From assembly GCA_036186865.1 (NCBI GenBank), contig AP025055.1:5134981-5198980 (forward strand): a DNA stretch of 64,000 nt. Reading direction: 5' to 3'. This DNA is from Eustoma russellianum. Lineage: Eukaryota; Streptophyta; Magnoliopsida; Gentianales; Gentianaceae. The notes beneath the pieces were generated by a model that was not told the origin of the DNA, ran no database searches, and saw only the letters and a list, made by a program, of their open reading frames with translations. Both the position numbers and the translations under genes were made by a program. Shown here one piece after another: positions 52,450 through 64,000 of the stretch; the first letter of the stretch is position 1; each line of letters begins with the position of its first letter.

Positions 52450-55384
52450 GTTCACAAGCTAAATCCTGAATTGGATACTATATTTGATTCCATTCCTTGT
52501 CATATCTGTCCCCTTGCTAGACAAAAGAAACACCCATTTCCTGTCTCAATTTCTACTTCTGCATCTGTTTTTTCCTTGCTTCATGTAGACATATGGGATC
52601 CATATAAATACCCCACAATGTAGCATCAATGTTTTTTTCTCACCATAGTGGATGATTACAGTAGATACACTTGGGTGTACTTAATGAGATCAAAATCTGA
52701 AACTAGAGGAATTTTGCAAAGCTTCTGTACATATGTGTCTGTTCGCTTGAAAAGAATGTCAAAACCATTAGAACAGATAATGGCCTTGAATTGAAGATGG
52801 ATGCATTCTTTGCTACAAAAGGGATCCTGCATCAGACCAGCTGTACATATACCCCTGAACAAAACGGCCTAGTTGAAAGAAAACACCAACATATTCTTAA
52901 TGTGGCCAGGGCTTTGAAGTTTCAGTCCAATTTACCTATACAATATTGGGGTTTTTGTATACAACATGCAGTCTACTTGATCAATATCACACCCTCACCT
53001 GTTATAGCCAACAACACACCTTTTGAACTGCTGTTTTCTAAACCACCTTCATATCACAACCTCAAAGTCTTTGGATGTCTTGCGTTTGCACTCAATGCCC
53101 AGCCTAATAAAGGGAAATTTGATCCCAGATCCAAGAGATGTCTGTACCTTGGTCAGTCTCACACATCTAAGGGGTATATCTTACAGGACTTAAACACTAA
53201 AGATGTGTTGGTATCCAGGAATGTGGAATTTGATGAACATTGTTACCCCTTCTTAAACAACCCAAATACGCAGCAGTCTATGACCTCAAAACATTCACCG
53301 AAATATGACCTCAACTCACCCATATTGAATCATGACCTTCCTACATTCTCTCAACCCATGATCTTTACACCATCTTCAGACTTCAATCAACCCAACCTCT
53401 TTCATGAGTCCTCCATGTCATCCCACCATTCTGCCAACACTCCTACATCAGACAGACACCAGAAAAACATCACTCATGATGTTACCATTCCATCCTACTC
53501 TTCTGCCAATACTCCCACATCAGTCGAAAGTTCTGCCTCACCTACCACATCCACTCCTGGTTCTGCGTTACCTCAGAATCATATTCCCATTACAGCAATT
53601 GATATTCACTTGCCTATTCACTCCACTGATAGACCCCACAGACAAAGGAGGACTCCCTCATATCTACAGGACTATTATTGCAATCAAACACTAATCTCTC
53701 CTGCTCATGATTCAGATCACCATCTTAGCACCCCTCACTCTCTTAGCCACTATTTTTCCTTGCAGTCACTAACACCTAAGTATAAAGCATACGTTTTGGC
53801 TTCTTGTGTATATACAGAACCTGCAGAATACACAGAGGCAGCAAGTTCCTTAGCTTGGAAAGAGGCTATGCAAGCTGAGATAGCAGTGCTTGAAGCCAAC
53901 GATACATGGAAACTGGTGCAACTGCCCCCTGGTAAGCAAGCTATTGGGTGCAAATGGGTTTATAAAATTAAATACCAGGAGGATGAGACTGTGGAAAGAT
54001 ACAAAGCTAGATTGGTAGCCAAGGACTGCACACAGCAGTATGGAATTGATTACCAAGAGACATTTTCACCAGTCGCCAAAATGACAACGGTTAGAATGGT
54101 TTTAGCACTTGCATCCAGTAAGGGCTGGTATCTTCATCAACTTGATGTCAACAATGCTTTCTTGCATGGAGATTTACATGAGGAGATATATATGGTGCCA
54201 CCACCAGGTTTGGTTTTAGAAAATTCTAGTCTTGTATGCAAACTGGAGAAGTCCCTCTATGGCCTTAAGCAAGCCAGTCGTGAATGGAATGCTAAACTGA
54301 CTACTTTTCTTCTCTCTATGGGCTTTACTCAATCCAAGAATAATTATACACTCTTTATACGCACAACTGAGAGTCACCTTCTTCTGGCATTAGTTTACGT
54401 AGATGACATCATTTTGGCTTCATCCAGGTTATCAGACATCCAGCACCTGAAGTCTGAACTTAACTCTGAGTTCAAAATCAAAGATCTTGGTGACCTTAGG
54501 TACTTCCTAGGCATTGAAGTAGCCAGTTCACAGGGGGGCTATTGATTAATCAAAGGAAGTACACGCTAGAATTGCTAGAGAAAACTGGCTTTTTATGGTC
54601 CAAGCCAGCTAAGACACCCATGGAGACAAATATCAAGCTCTCACATAATGACTCTCCACTGATCTCAGAGGTATCTGTATATAGGAGTTTGATCTGGAAA
54701 CTTATCTATCTTACCATTACTAGACCAGATATTGCATTTCCAATTCAGCAGCTTAGTCAATTCCTAGACTGCCCCACGCAGAATCATTTGAAGACGGCAC
54801 ATAGACTCCTAAGGTTTATCAAGGGAACACCGGGACAAGGACTTATGTTCCCTTCCAATATGGAGCTTAAGATGAGAGCATTTGTAGACTCTGATTGGGC
54901 AGGATGCACAGAGACCAGAAGAAGTGTAACAGGTTTTTGTACCTTTCAAGGAGACTCGCTGATTTTATGGAAAGCGAAGAAACAGAATACGGTATCGAAG
55001 TCTTCTGCAGAAGCAGAATACAGAGCTTTGGCATCCCTGGTGTGTGAGGTACAGTGGTTAATCTATCTTTCTAAGGACCTGCAGATGAGGGATCAGGAAC
55101 CCGTTGAAGTTTTTTGTGATAGCACAAGTGCAATGCATATAGCGGAGAATCCAGTGTTCCATGAACGAACAAAACACATAGAAATTGATTGCCACATCGT
55201 AAGAGAGAAAGTTCAGAGAGGAATTATAAAATTGATGCCCATCAGAATAGAACTTCAGGTGGCAGATGTTTTCACGAAAGTACTGGATTTGAGAAGGCTA
55301 GAAAGCTTGGTTAAGACATTTGGGATCTGCAACATATATGGCAAGCCTGGCTTGAGGGGGGTGTTGAAGGAGGAGGAAAAGTGA
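52450..55384 (+). pseudogene. Copia integrase, RT, RNase H
   Basis: Integrase begins in broken frames (CHICPLARQKK, LHVDIWDPY, DDYSRYTWVYL) and is continuous from 52791 with PEQNGLVERKH. The 584-codon frame to 54545 includes RT with KWVYKIKY, LDVNNAFLHGDLHEEIY, LYGLKQASREWN and YVDDIILASS. RNase H follows in another frame at 54542-55384 (VDSDWAGC, SKSSAEAEYRAL, HERTKHIEIDCHIV, LQVADVFTK). The break at 54542 lies in a G run (CAGGGGGGCT), where the sister element has one more G. The polypurine tract CTTGAGGGGGG lies at 55352-55361. Confidence 0.9.
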
Positions 55385-55919
55385 GGCTGATTAGCTCAGC
55401 TGGCATTTAGACGAACACATTTGCGCAAAACACAAACACTTAATTTTGAGCTAAGTAGAGGAACATGAAGCTACTAAGTGATGTGAGGCAGCTAGCATTG
55501 CCGTGTGGAATTGAAATTGGTGGACTGAGCTGAGCTTCGCACGTGGGAGTCGGTTATTCTGGTTGGAGCATGCCATGGCATGGAAGTTGCACTGCGCAGG
55601 AGGAAGAAGCAACGCAGCAAAGTGGCGGGAACATTTAAAATAAGAGAAATGACTAATATGCCCCTAGTTAATGAATTGTTCAGTTGCAATATTTTGTACA
55701 TCCTTGTAATTTCAATTTATTCTTCTTCTTTGCTATGAGATAGCCGCTGTAACTGCAACCAAGGATTGAGAATAACAATTTTCCTCTTCTGTTCAGTTAA
55801 TCTCCTCAATTATGAATTCTCCGTCCTCATTCACATTCTTGCTCCTCTCAATTCTATTGCTTCTTATTCATTGTTCTATGAGCTTGTTATGATTGTGAGT
55901 GTATATGAAGAATTTGACA
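55362..55919 (+). repeat. 3' LTR of the 50092 copia
   Basis: It begins TGTTGAAGG after the polypurine tract and ends GAATTTGACA. At 558 bp it is the intact reference for the gapped 5' LTR. Confidence 0.92.
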
Positions 55920-56350
55920 GTTACTGTGATTTGAAGAGCACGTCAATGAACGTAGTCTTCCTAGGGATGAAGCTGGCACCTGCGAGGCAGGTTGCGGTGA
56001 GATGGGGACCATGAAGGAAGCACTTCGACGAGCAAGCAAGTCCTCGTAAGGATTCCATAGTGCATTGCTTTTGGTAGGATGCCCAAGGTGAAATTCCAGG
56101 AGCCCATTCTGTGGGATTACGTGGTGTGAAAGAGCTTGATGAGCTTGTCCAATCAGGCCCTCATATCGGCGATACATTATTCAAAAATACAGCCCTAAGA
56201 GCATTTGGTAGTAGGATATTGGCATACCATTAGACTACTAGGTTACTTGAACGGTGCACATTGCACTTGCAGGGCTGGAATATGGGCTCAACCAAACAAG
56301 AGGGTGCATTGCCTAGGAAAACAAGGTACAGGGACCAAGTGGCGAGGGTC
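55920..56350. repeat. Duplicated flanking segment, second copy
   Basis: It matches 75-472 at the window start, including CTAGGGATGAAGCTGGCACC, GAGCTTGATGAGCTTGTC and GGGCTGGAATATGGGCTCAACC. Neither copy has a shared long ORF. It ends at the minus-strand copia that is present at the same spot in both copies. Confidence 0.78.
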
Positions 56351-56572
56351 ATGATAGAAAACCGAGAAGAAACGCAAGGGGAAAAAGAAGAAAATGCAAA
56401 AGAATATAATAGGAAGTGTTTTGTATTTAGTGGAATGTACTAACTACCAGGAAATAATATATAAAATACAAATAGAAAACTATATTAAGAGATAAGGATA
56501 ATATTTATATTTGATATCAAACATTTCGTTCCTCTTATAAGACATGTCCTAATACTTGTCTTCAACCTAACA

Positions 56573-58200
56573 ATCTCTCACTTGAAGATAAATTTGCAAT
56601 ACTTGCCACTAAAGCACCATCTTTCCTTGTTGCATTTTATTTATTCCAAACATAAAATAAGGGCAGCGTCACTTGGCTACCTTTGTTCGAGTCAAATCGA
56701 GGCTTTGCATAGCCTCAGCATTCCGTAATGACGACTTTCATGAATATATCCGTAGGATTATTCCACCTGTAATTTTTCAACGACAAAGTTTCGTCATCTA
56801 CGAATTCATGTACGTATTGATGCATCAGTTGAATGGCTTTATTCTCGAGTGATACACCAGTTCTTCGGAAGACACAAGGCACTTGGCTATCGGTGAAGAG
56901 CGGTGTGTTACTAGATCCCTTCCGATTTCTTTCAGAAAATTAATTAACCATACCATCTCTTTCCTTGCGTGTGAGATTGCAACATTCGTCCTCCGTTCTA
57001 GAAAGTGCTACGTTTTTTTTTGCAATCTCGACATCCAACTTACCGCCGTACTACCAAACGTAAATATTTAACCAGAAGTATTCTTTCACCCGTCTGTGTC
57101 GCCTTCAAAGTCCGCATAAATAAAACCTTCAAGTCCCGCACTATTTTTCTTGACGCATAATACAAGATTTGAAGTGCCCTTCAAATATCTCAGCACCCAT
57201 TTTAATGTCTCCTAGTGTGCGTCAATGAGATTTGCCATGTAGCGGCTCACTACTCCCACTGCACGACATACCTGGCATATATGAGGCGACCTATTCCTGA
57301 CAAATATATCATTCTCCATATAATTCTGCTGTACGTACATTTTTGGTGACTAAGTTTTCGACAACTTGAGTTCTACCTCAACTGTGTAATCCTCGGCTTA
57401 GCGTCTTGTGTACGAAATCATCCAACACCTTATTGATATATTTTCCTTGCAACAAGATTAAGAAACCTTCCATCTGATCACAAAGGATACGCATGCCTAG
57501 AATTTTATTTATCAGACCCAAGTATTTCATCACGAACTATAGCGCTAACTCATGTTTTAATGCATCGACGTCATTCATGTTAGCTCATGCAAGAAGCATG
57601 TCATCGATGTATAACAACAAAAGAATGTAACATCTGTCACAAGACATGATGTAGCAACAATCATCTGTATATCCTTGTTTAAATCTACGACTACTCATGA
57701 ATTTATCGACCTGTTTATACCGTTTCCTTGGACCTTGCTTCAAATCGTATAGACTTATGTTTAATTTACACACAAGACCCTCTTGTCCTTTGGCTTCAAA
57801 ACCTTTGGGCTGCTTCATATAAATTTTTCTTCAAAGTCATCGTAAAGAAAGGCCGTCTTCATGCCAAGTTCTTCAAGGTGCACATTTTCAGCCACCACCA
57901 TGCTGAGAACAATTTGAATAGATGTGAGTTTCACAAGAGGTGAGAATATCCTGGTGTAATCAACTCTTTCTTTTTGTAAGAAGCCCTTGACTACCAAACT
58001 CGTCTTATATCGTTTGCTCCCATCCACTTCTTCCTTGATTTGGAAAATCCATTTCTTTTTTAACAGTGTTTTCCTTCTGATAGCCTAGTTACAGTCCAAG
58101 TGTTGTTTTTATCTAGCGATCATAACTCCTCCTTTATTTCTTGCTCCACTTGATCGCGTCACTCGATCTTACAGCCCCATTGTAATCTTTGGTCTCATCT
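56573..58200 (-). pseudogene. Copia RT and RNase H remnant
   Basis: RT fragments at 58027-57815 (YKTSLVVKGFLQKERVDYT) and 57818-57585 (KQPKGFEAKGQEGLVCKLN, YIDDMLLA) are followed by RNase H-region fragments down to about 56760. Stops are dense in the RNase H half. The YIDD catalytic loop is recognisable in place of the usual YVDD. Confidence 0.8.
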
Positions 58201-58948
58201 AAGTCGGTCAAGAGTAGGTAATTTGTGGTGCCCTTGGTGATTTTCCGCATCCTTAAGTTAACTTTGTATTGTCATCTAATTGGCCCACAGAAATTAGATT
58301 CTTTTTCAAATTGGGAATATATCGAATAATATGCAATGTCCACCTATCGTCGTGCCTTGACTTGATGTTGACATTGTCTTTGCCTGTAATCTCGAGAGGC
58401 ATTCCATCCGCTAGAAACACCTTTCCATATCATCCACACATAAAATCTTTCATCAATTTCTTGCAAGAGATAGAATGAAACGATGCTCAAGAATTAAGAA
58501 TCCACAATTCAATGAAGCTGCCGACTAAACGGATTAAGGCATCCATGGAATCTTCTTTTGCTGTCACACTCACCAAACTAGGCATGCCCCTCCTTTTCTT
58601 CTTCTTTGGCGCCTTGCCCTCTTGTTTTAAGTGGCCATTTTCCCACAGTTCTAACACTCCATCTCACTTCTATTTCAAGACTTGCTATGCCGTGTGGATT
58701 TATCTCTATCTCGACTATCCATTTGTTGAGAGTCTCGGCCTCTTTGGATAGTTAAGGCCGATTTACACCCTTAGCCTCAATCATTCCTGTAAATTCCCTT
58801 GCCGATGATGCGGTCATGCATACGGTTGAGGGTCGGCCCTTATTGACTCAATATCTTCTCTATGGTAGTCGACCAAATATCTAGCATAGATATCAACAGA
58901 CAGTGTGCGACCAACTTGTCATCCAAAGGATGTGCCATTGCATTTAGT
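58201..58948 (-). pseudogene. Copia gag/protease relic
   Basis: On the minus strand, near 58660, a knuckle relic (CGKMGHLK) follows residues typical of gag (near 58930, MAHPLDDKLVAH). Protease-to-pre-integrase text lies at about 58520-58270. Frames change often. Short ORFs on the plus strand here are shadows. Confidence 0.55.
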
Positions 58949-59228
58949 TGATAAAAAACCAAGAACAAACGCAAAGAAAAAACAAAGACAAAGCAAAAGA
59001 ATGCAATAGGAAGAAAAAGATAAATTTCCTTGAAAGAAGCACTCGTCAGCCGCCAAAAACCACACACACAACTGGTCCTTATGTATTGTATTTATACAAG
59101 AATTGTACAATGCAACTAAATAGAATAAGATATAGAATACAACTAGTAAACTATCCTAAGAAATAAGGATAGGAGGTATATTTGACATCACACTTCATTC
59201 CTCTTATAAAGCTTTTTCGAATACTTAC

Positions 59229-60489
59229 TGTTGGAATTTCAGAGTTGCAGAGTATGAGCGGAAGCAAGTGTTTAAAGCATTTTGAAAGAGCACATATTGT
59301 AGAATTTGTAAGAATAATTGTAAAATAAAAGGGTAGAGTTGGAGACTGAATATTGTAAAAATTTTATTCAGACTTAAGTTCTTAATCGCAAAACTTCGCC
59401 TTGGAACTGTATAGGAGTTTGCCTTCTATAAGGCTTGGAAAAGGCAAGACACCTCAAGCCACAACGGCTATATTCTTATTTATAATTGTTTATTGGTCCA
59501 CTGAGCTAGTAGATGTCTGTAAAATATATTCGTATAAGTTCAACCTGCTGCACTCTGTTTTATTTCTTTAGTTCTACCTCCAAGGTTTCTTATTGTCCAA
59601 GTATTTCAGCTCGGCAGTGCTGTCTCTGTTGTAGTTGTTGTTGTTTAGCTCAGCGCAGCTCGGTCCATTTATTTATGCCTTCACCTCGTCTCCTACGCTT
59701 GGCATCCTTCATTACCTTTAGTGTCTTCACTTCGTCATCTCGGCTTCGACATTCTTTCCTTTAGCTCAGATACTCTATTACCTCGGCTTTTTCTTATTTT
59801 AGCTCACCTCGGCACTTCTTCTTTTGACTTGGGACCTGGTCTAGATTCTAACACTTTTCACCTTGGCGCTTTATCATAGCATTGCATCGTTTCACCTCAG
59901 CACTGTTTTGTCACTTTGACACTGCATAGCTCAACACTTCTTCTCATCTCAAGTACTTCTGACCTCACCTCGACTAGACACCTCAGTTTGGTACTTCTTA
60001 TGTTTTTACCTTACTTTGGCTTAACATCTCAGCACGATACTCCTTTGGTCTTTATCTGGTCTTTGATCCTTGCCTCGGTATGGCACCTCGGCTCGGTACT
60101 TCTTCCTTCGCTTCAGCTAGGCACCTCAGCTCAGCTAGTTGCTTTCTGCTCACTTTAGCTAGGCACCTCAGCTCGGCTTGGTCACTGTGTTTATTTCTGC
60201 AGACTCTTTCTTCAACACTTACCTTCATCCCTACAGGTCCATCCTTCCTGGAGTGGGGTGATGACATTACTAAGCAAATGGAGATTTCTTTAGAGGACAA
60301 ACGCAGACTAGGGCAGACATGCGGGTAGCATAAGTTGTACGAGACTGATAAATGCATGACTGCATTTTGGAATGGGTAGCTCAGCACTCAAAAATGAAGC
60401 CCGCATGCGGCTTCCATCTGAGGCTTGTGTTGAACGTCCATGCTTGTGTATTTTAGATGCATACATATCATAAACCCCCCCCCCCACAC
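59229..60489. other. Unassigned region, CTCGGC-rich degenerate repeats
   Basis: It begins TGTTGGAATTTC exactly where the preceding LTR is cut, which could be the start of another LTR element that I cannot place. From about 59600 to 60190 it is a run of imperfect short repeats built on GGCACCTCAGCTCGG and GGTACTTCTT. A C run (60474-60487) precedes the next LTR. The small ORFs here reflect the repeat composition, and I see no gene. Confidence 0.5.
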
Positions 60490-61928
60490 TGTTAGAATAT
60501 GTTAAAGTTTTGATGATTTGCACAAATTGGTACTTCGAACAGTGGATTAGGCGCTTCATGTAGTGTGTTGGAAGTCAGTATACTTCAAACGTTTACATTA
60601 GGCGCTTCATGTGCCTTGATAGAATCCAGTATACTTCGAACGCCTACATTAGGCGCTTCATGTGAAGTGTCTGGATGTCCGAACACTTCGAACGCCTACA
60701 TTAGGCGCTTCATGTGTTCTGGAAAACAGGCAGTACACTTTGAACGCCTACATTAGGCGCTTCATGTGTACCACAAAGTCAAAGGTACTTTTTCCCCCAA
60801 AATTGGCACGTACACCAAGTACTTTCTGAGAAATGTCAGAATTAGTTCGAACAAGCATGAAGGCTGACATTAGGCGCTTCATGTGACTTTGAACGCCTTT
60901 AGTTGCCCACATAAGGCGCTTTATGTGACATTGAACGCATGTTCATTTTCATATTAAGCGCTCCATTTCACATTGAACGCATGTGTTATAAACACATTAG
61001 GCGCTTCATGTGACCAACGTTACAAAAGTCTTTTGTTTTACTTCCTAACATCATTTGACTCTTTATACCCCTCTCTTTTAGTGATTTTTTCACAGGATCT
61101 CTCTCTGCCTTGAAGAAAGCTGCTTTCCTCTTCTAGCTTTCTTTTTGAAGTTTCTCCAAGAATGTGCAACAAGCCAAAGAGAGATCTCAAATGAAGAAGA
61201 TATACCATCACAAGATACCAAAGCCCATTATTGGCTCTGCAGAGGGTTTCAAACGGAAAGATTTTTCAAGGGTGATAAAACAAGAGTCTCATTCCTTTCT
61301 TCAAAAACTTTCTACCATTCAAGCTCTCAAGTTTCTCTCAAAGCTCAAGCTCTCAAGAGAGTTGTAAACTTTGTATATTTTTACTTTATTGTTGAGAGTG
61401 ATTATTGTAAGAAGAAGAAGAATCTTCTTCTTGTTGAGTAAAGATTGTGAGAGACTGTGTAGATTGTTGGTCAAGGAGCAAGGGTGCTTCTTGTTTAAGA
61501 TTTCTAGACCTTGGAAGGTTAGTTGATAGTGTTGTGGTGCACTATTCTCCCTAAAGGATTTCTTTGAAGGCAAAGAAGATCTTTGGAGGCTAGATTTCAA
61601 GTGTTAGAATCTTGGTTGTGGTCTAGGCGTGTGGCCTAGTTTTCCATCTTATTGGATTTTATTTTTGATTGTTGTTTCCCCCCATAGAAATAACAATCCC
61701 CTTTTCAAAATCCTTCTTGTGAAAAATCAAGAAGGTAGAGGAGTAGAGTCATTTGACTTGAACCTCTATACATCCTTGTGTTCTTTACTCTTTACAAAGT
61801 TTTTTATTCTTCTTAAAGAACACACCCAAGTATTGGCTGCACTCAAAAACGAAAATTATCCAGAAAATATCCATACTTGGTGAACACACTATTCAACCCC
61901 CTTCTAGTGTGTTCTAAGGGACCTAACA
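60490..61928 (+). repeat. 5' LTR of the second SIRE element
   Basis: It begins TGTTAGAATATG and ends CCTAACA, 1439 bp. The hairpin array is at 60529-61012, with three exact CGCCTACATTAGGCG cores. It is clearly more diverged from the 18882 LTRs than those are from each other. Confidence 0.88.
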
Positions 61929-61989
61929 ATTGGAATCAGAGCCTAATCTTGTGCATTTGAGTTCAAATACAAGATTTGATCTTTAGAGT

Positions 61990-64000
61990 ATGGATCCCTT
62001 TACATATGATTATGCTAGTTCCCCAAGTGGTGATGCCTCAAGAAGAAGGAGGCAAGAGACACTTCTCCTTTCTATTTCAAGTGTCCATGTCAAAGTTCCC
62101 ATGTTTGGTTCTCTAAACTACCCACTATGAAAGTCCAACATGGAAACATATTTACGTTCTTGTGGGTACCGTATATGGAGAGAGGTATCAAAAGATTTCA
62201 TCATTCCTTTTGATATCGATGATCCTACTCCTGAAGAGGAGTTACAGTTTGCCATAAATAGCAAAGCTCTTGCTATTTTGAATAGCTCTCTTACTCCAAA
62301 TGAGAGAGCTCAGATTCAAGGAGTCCAATCTGCTCATGAAGCTTGGACAAAGTTGGAGATGATCCATGAAGGAACATCTCAAGTAAGGAAGGCAAAGAGG
62401 AGATAGTTGATCAAACAATTCTACAACTTCACTGTCCCCAAAGGTGAAAAGATCGAAGAGTCCATCCAAAGATTCACCAAACTTGTCAACCTTCTCACTG
62501 CGGTTAGCAAGAAAATAGAACAAGAGGATCTCAACCATTGCTTCCTAAACAGCTTAAGAAGAGAATGGAACGCAAAGGTAACGGCTATTGAGGAGTCCAA
62601 GGATTTGGCGACCATCACCTTGGATGAGCTATATGGGATCACTTATGAGATTCATCTTGATGCTCAAGAAAAGAACGACCCATCCGCAACTCTACAAAAG
62701 CTCTTGCATGCGAGTCGGAGGACTCAGATGACGAAGTCAGACTTCTTGTTAGAAGATTCTGACGTTTTGCGCGAAAGAATGAGGATGAAGCTAAGAGATT
62801 CATCAAAGACAAATTCTCCAAAGACAAGGTGAAGGACCAAGACTACAAATGCTACAAGTGTGGGAAGTTTGGTCACTTCATGAAGGATTGTCGGGTGAAG
62901 GAGCCGCAACTCAAGGATAAGAAGGCCATCTACCAAGGGAAGAAGGCCTTACAAGTGGAAGTAGCCCATTGGGAGAGCATTCTTTCTGGGTCCGAGAGCG
63001 ACAATGGTGACCGTGATGACCTTGCACTCACGGGTGTAGTTCATGATGATCTTGACAAGGAGTTCTTTGCACTCTTGGCCATTGATGATGAAATGGAGGT
63101 ATGCAATATTTCATCTCATTATAGATTAATTGATGAGAGAGATGATTTAGTGCAAGAAAATGACCTCTTAGATTTAAAATATAAACGTGTCAAAAAGGAA
63201 TTTAGAGCATGATTAAATGAGTATAATGACACGTTAGAAGATCACATTGCATTACAACTTGAGCATGATATAGTTTTGACCATGGATGTGATTGCACTAG
63301 AAGAGAAACATGATTTGATGAAATCATGTGCTCAAGCCCTTGATGAGAAAAAAAATGATTCAAGGGTAAGTGCTACAAAAGTAGAGGTTAAGGATGCATC
63401 TAGGACCATTGTGAAAGCTAAAATCAAGTCTAGTGCCATGTATGCATCTAAGAAGGGAAAACAACAGGAACAATCATAAGTCACCAAGGAGTCTAAAACC
63501 TCCTTGAAGAAACAACGGCACATGCCTAAAACAAAGGCAAATGCACCAAAGGTGTCACAACCTTTGGTCCGAATCGTGAAATAAAAACCTTCTTCGATTT
63601 GATGAAATCATGTGCTCAAGCTCTTGATGAAAAGAAAATTGATTCAATGGTAAGTGCTACAAAAGTAGAGGTTGTTAAGGATGCATCTAGGCCAATCATG
63701 AAAGCTAAAATTAAGCCTAGCACCATGTATGCATCTAAGAAGGGAAAACCAAAGGAACAAGCACAAGTTGTCAAGAAGTCTAAAACCTCCTTGAAGAAAC
63801 AACGGCACATGCCTAAAGCAAAGGCAAATGCACCAAAGGTGTCACCACCTTTGGTTCAAGTCGTGAAACAAAAACCTTCTTCGATTCCAAAGAAGGTTGT
63901 TCCTAAAAGGAATCACGAAATGTGCCAACACACAAACATGTGCACAAGCATGCACAATCTCACAAACATACTCCTACATGTTTTTATTGCAATAGGAAAG
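61990..64000 (+). pseudogene. SIRE gag, second copy, with internal duplication
   Basis: It starts at 61990 (MDPFTYDYASSPSG). A TGG has become TGA at 62128 and further stops lie near 62404, 63212 and 63477. It has the gag domain (MIHEGTSQVRKAK, WNAKVTAIEESKDL), the first knuckle near 62850 (CYKCGKFGHFMKDC) and a coiled-coil-like stretch. About 284-290 bases (63312-63595) are then repeated from 63596, and the second knuckle starts at 63980, cut off by the window. Confidence 0.85.

Larger units (their letters stand above)
50092..55919 (+). mobile_element. Ty1/copia element, same family as 38218
   Basis: LTRs lie at 50092-50697 (containing an N gap) and 55362-55919. Flanking bases are ATTAC before and GTTAC after, a target duplication with one mismatch. 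The primer site is mutated (TTGTATCACACC). Gag, protease, integrase, RT and RNase H are present with several breaks. The empty site is seen at about 75-80 in the first copy of the segment. By sequence it is a sister of the 38218 element, with clearly diverged LTRs. Confidence 0.9.
56351..59228 (-). mobile_element. Internally deleted Ty1/copia element
   Basis: LTRs lie at 56351-56572 and 58949-59228. Minus-strand order is a short gag relic with a knuckle (about 58650), protease-region relic (about 58500-58270, ITGKDNVNIK, NLKKNLISVGQL), then directly RT (58140 onward; VVKGFLQKERVDYT, LLLYIDDMLLA) and RNase H down to about 56580. Integrase is missing entirely and gag is shortened. It belongs to the family of 1884-4790 and predates the segment duplication. 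The right LTR appears cut at 59228. Confidence 0.75.
60490..64000 (+). mobile_element. Second SIRE-type copia element, cut by window end
   Basis: A 5' LTR, primer site and most of gag are visible; pol would lie beyond 64000. The sequence is close to the 18882 element throughout. The primer site at 61931-61942 is TGGAATCAGAGC, with one T-to-A change. Gag has several stops and a chimeric junction near 63596. Confidence 0.9.

Noticed and set aside
55887..56177. 96-codon minus-strand ORF in the duplicated flank as a host gene
   Set aside because: The other copy (1-472) does not keep this frame or length, and part of it runs over the LTR boundary.

Overview
This is a transposon-dominated stretch of a flowering-plant nuclear genome, probably a dicot, although I cannot name the species. 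The evidence is Ty1/copia elements primed by initiator-Met tRNA, a SIRE-type copia element with an env-like third ORF, L1-type LINEs whose ORF1 has DUF4283 plus a zinc knuckle, a Stowaway-like MITE, and a TATA-driven small secreted-peptide gene. No bacterial operons, tRNA or rRNA genes or CRISPR arrays are present. Two 10-N assembly gaps occur (25870-25879 and 50202-50211).

Host content is small. Two intact 103-aa precursors of an unrecognised secreted cysteine-rich peptide lie at 18120-18431 and 37654-37965, each inside a duplicated segment that also shares about 750 bp of promoter and the 3' flank. The downstream part of the same duplicated unit forms the first ~680 bases of the window, so a further copy of the gene probably lies just to the left.

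Layout: 1-681, duplicated flank with a copia scrap; 682-1882, Ty3/gypsy pol remnant (minus); 1884-4790, copia remnant with 3' LTR; 4791-5300, unidentified exon-like sequence duplicated in tandem; 5480-11246, three head-to-tail ORF1-only non-LTR elements, each in a TA microsatellite and each ending in the same 7-bp hairpin; 11655-11756, MITE; 11850-17265, decayed LINE; 17330-18881 and 29207-29545, peptide-gene segment A, split by a complete SIRE-type element (18882-29206, TSD TTTCT); 29546-34416, 3'-truncated copia; 34417-36870, truncated LINE (minus); 36890-38217 and 49350-50091, peptide-gene segment B, split by a copia (38218-49349, TSD CAGTG) whose 3' LTR holds a younger copia (43960-49289, TSD AATCA); 50092-55919, another copia; 55920-56350, duplicated flank; 56351-59228, internally deleted copia (minus); 59229-60489, unassigned CTCGGC-rich sequence; 60490-64000, start of a second SIRE-type element.

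Because the duplicated segments carry different insertions, each supplies the empty site of the other, which gives an internal chronology: the 56351 copia predates the duplication; the SIRE, 38218 and 50092 elements came after it; the 43960 element is youngest. Coordinates of decayed elements are approximate; LTR, PBS and TSD coordinates of the complete elements were read base by base.
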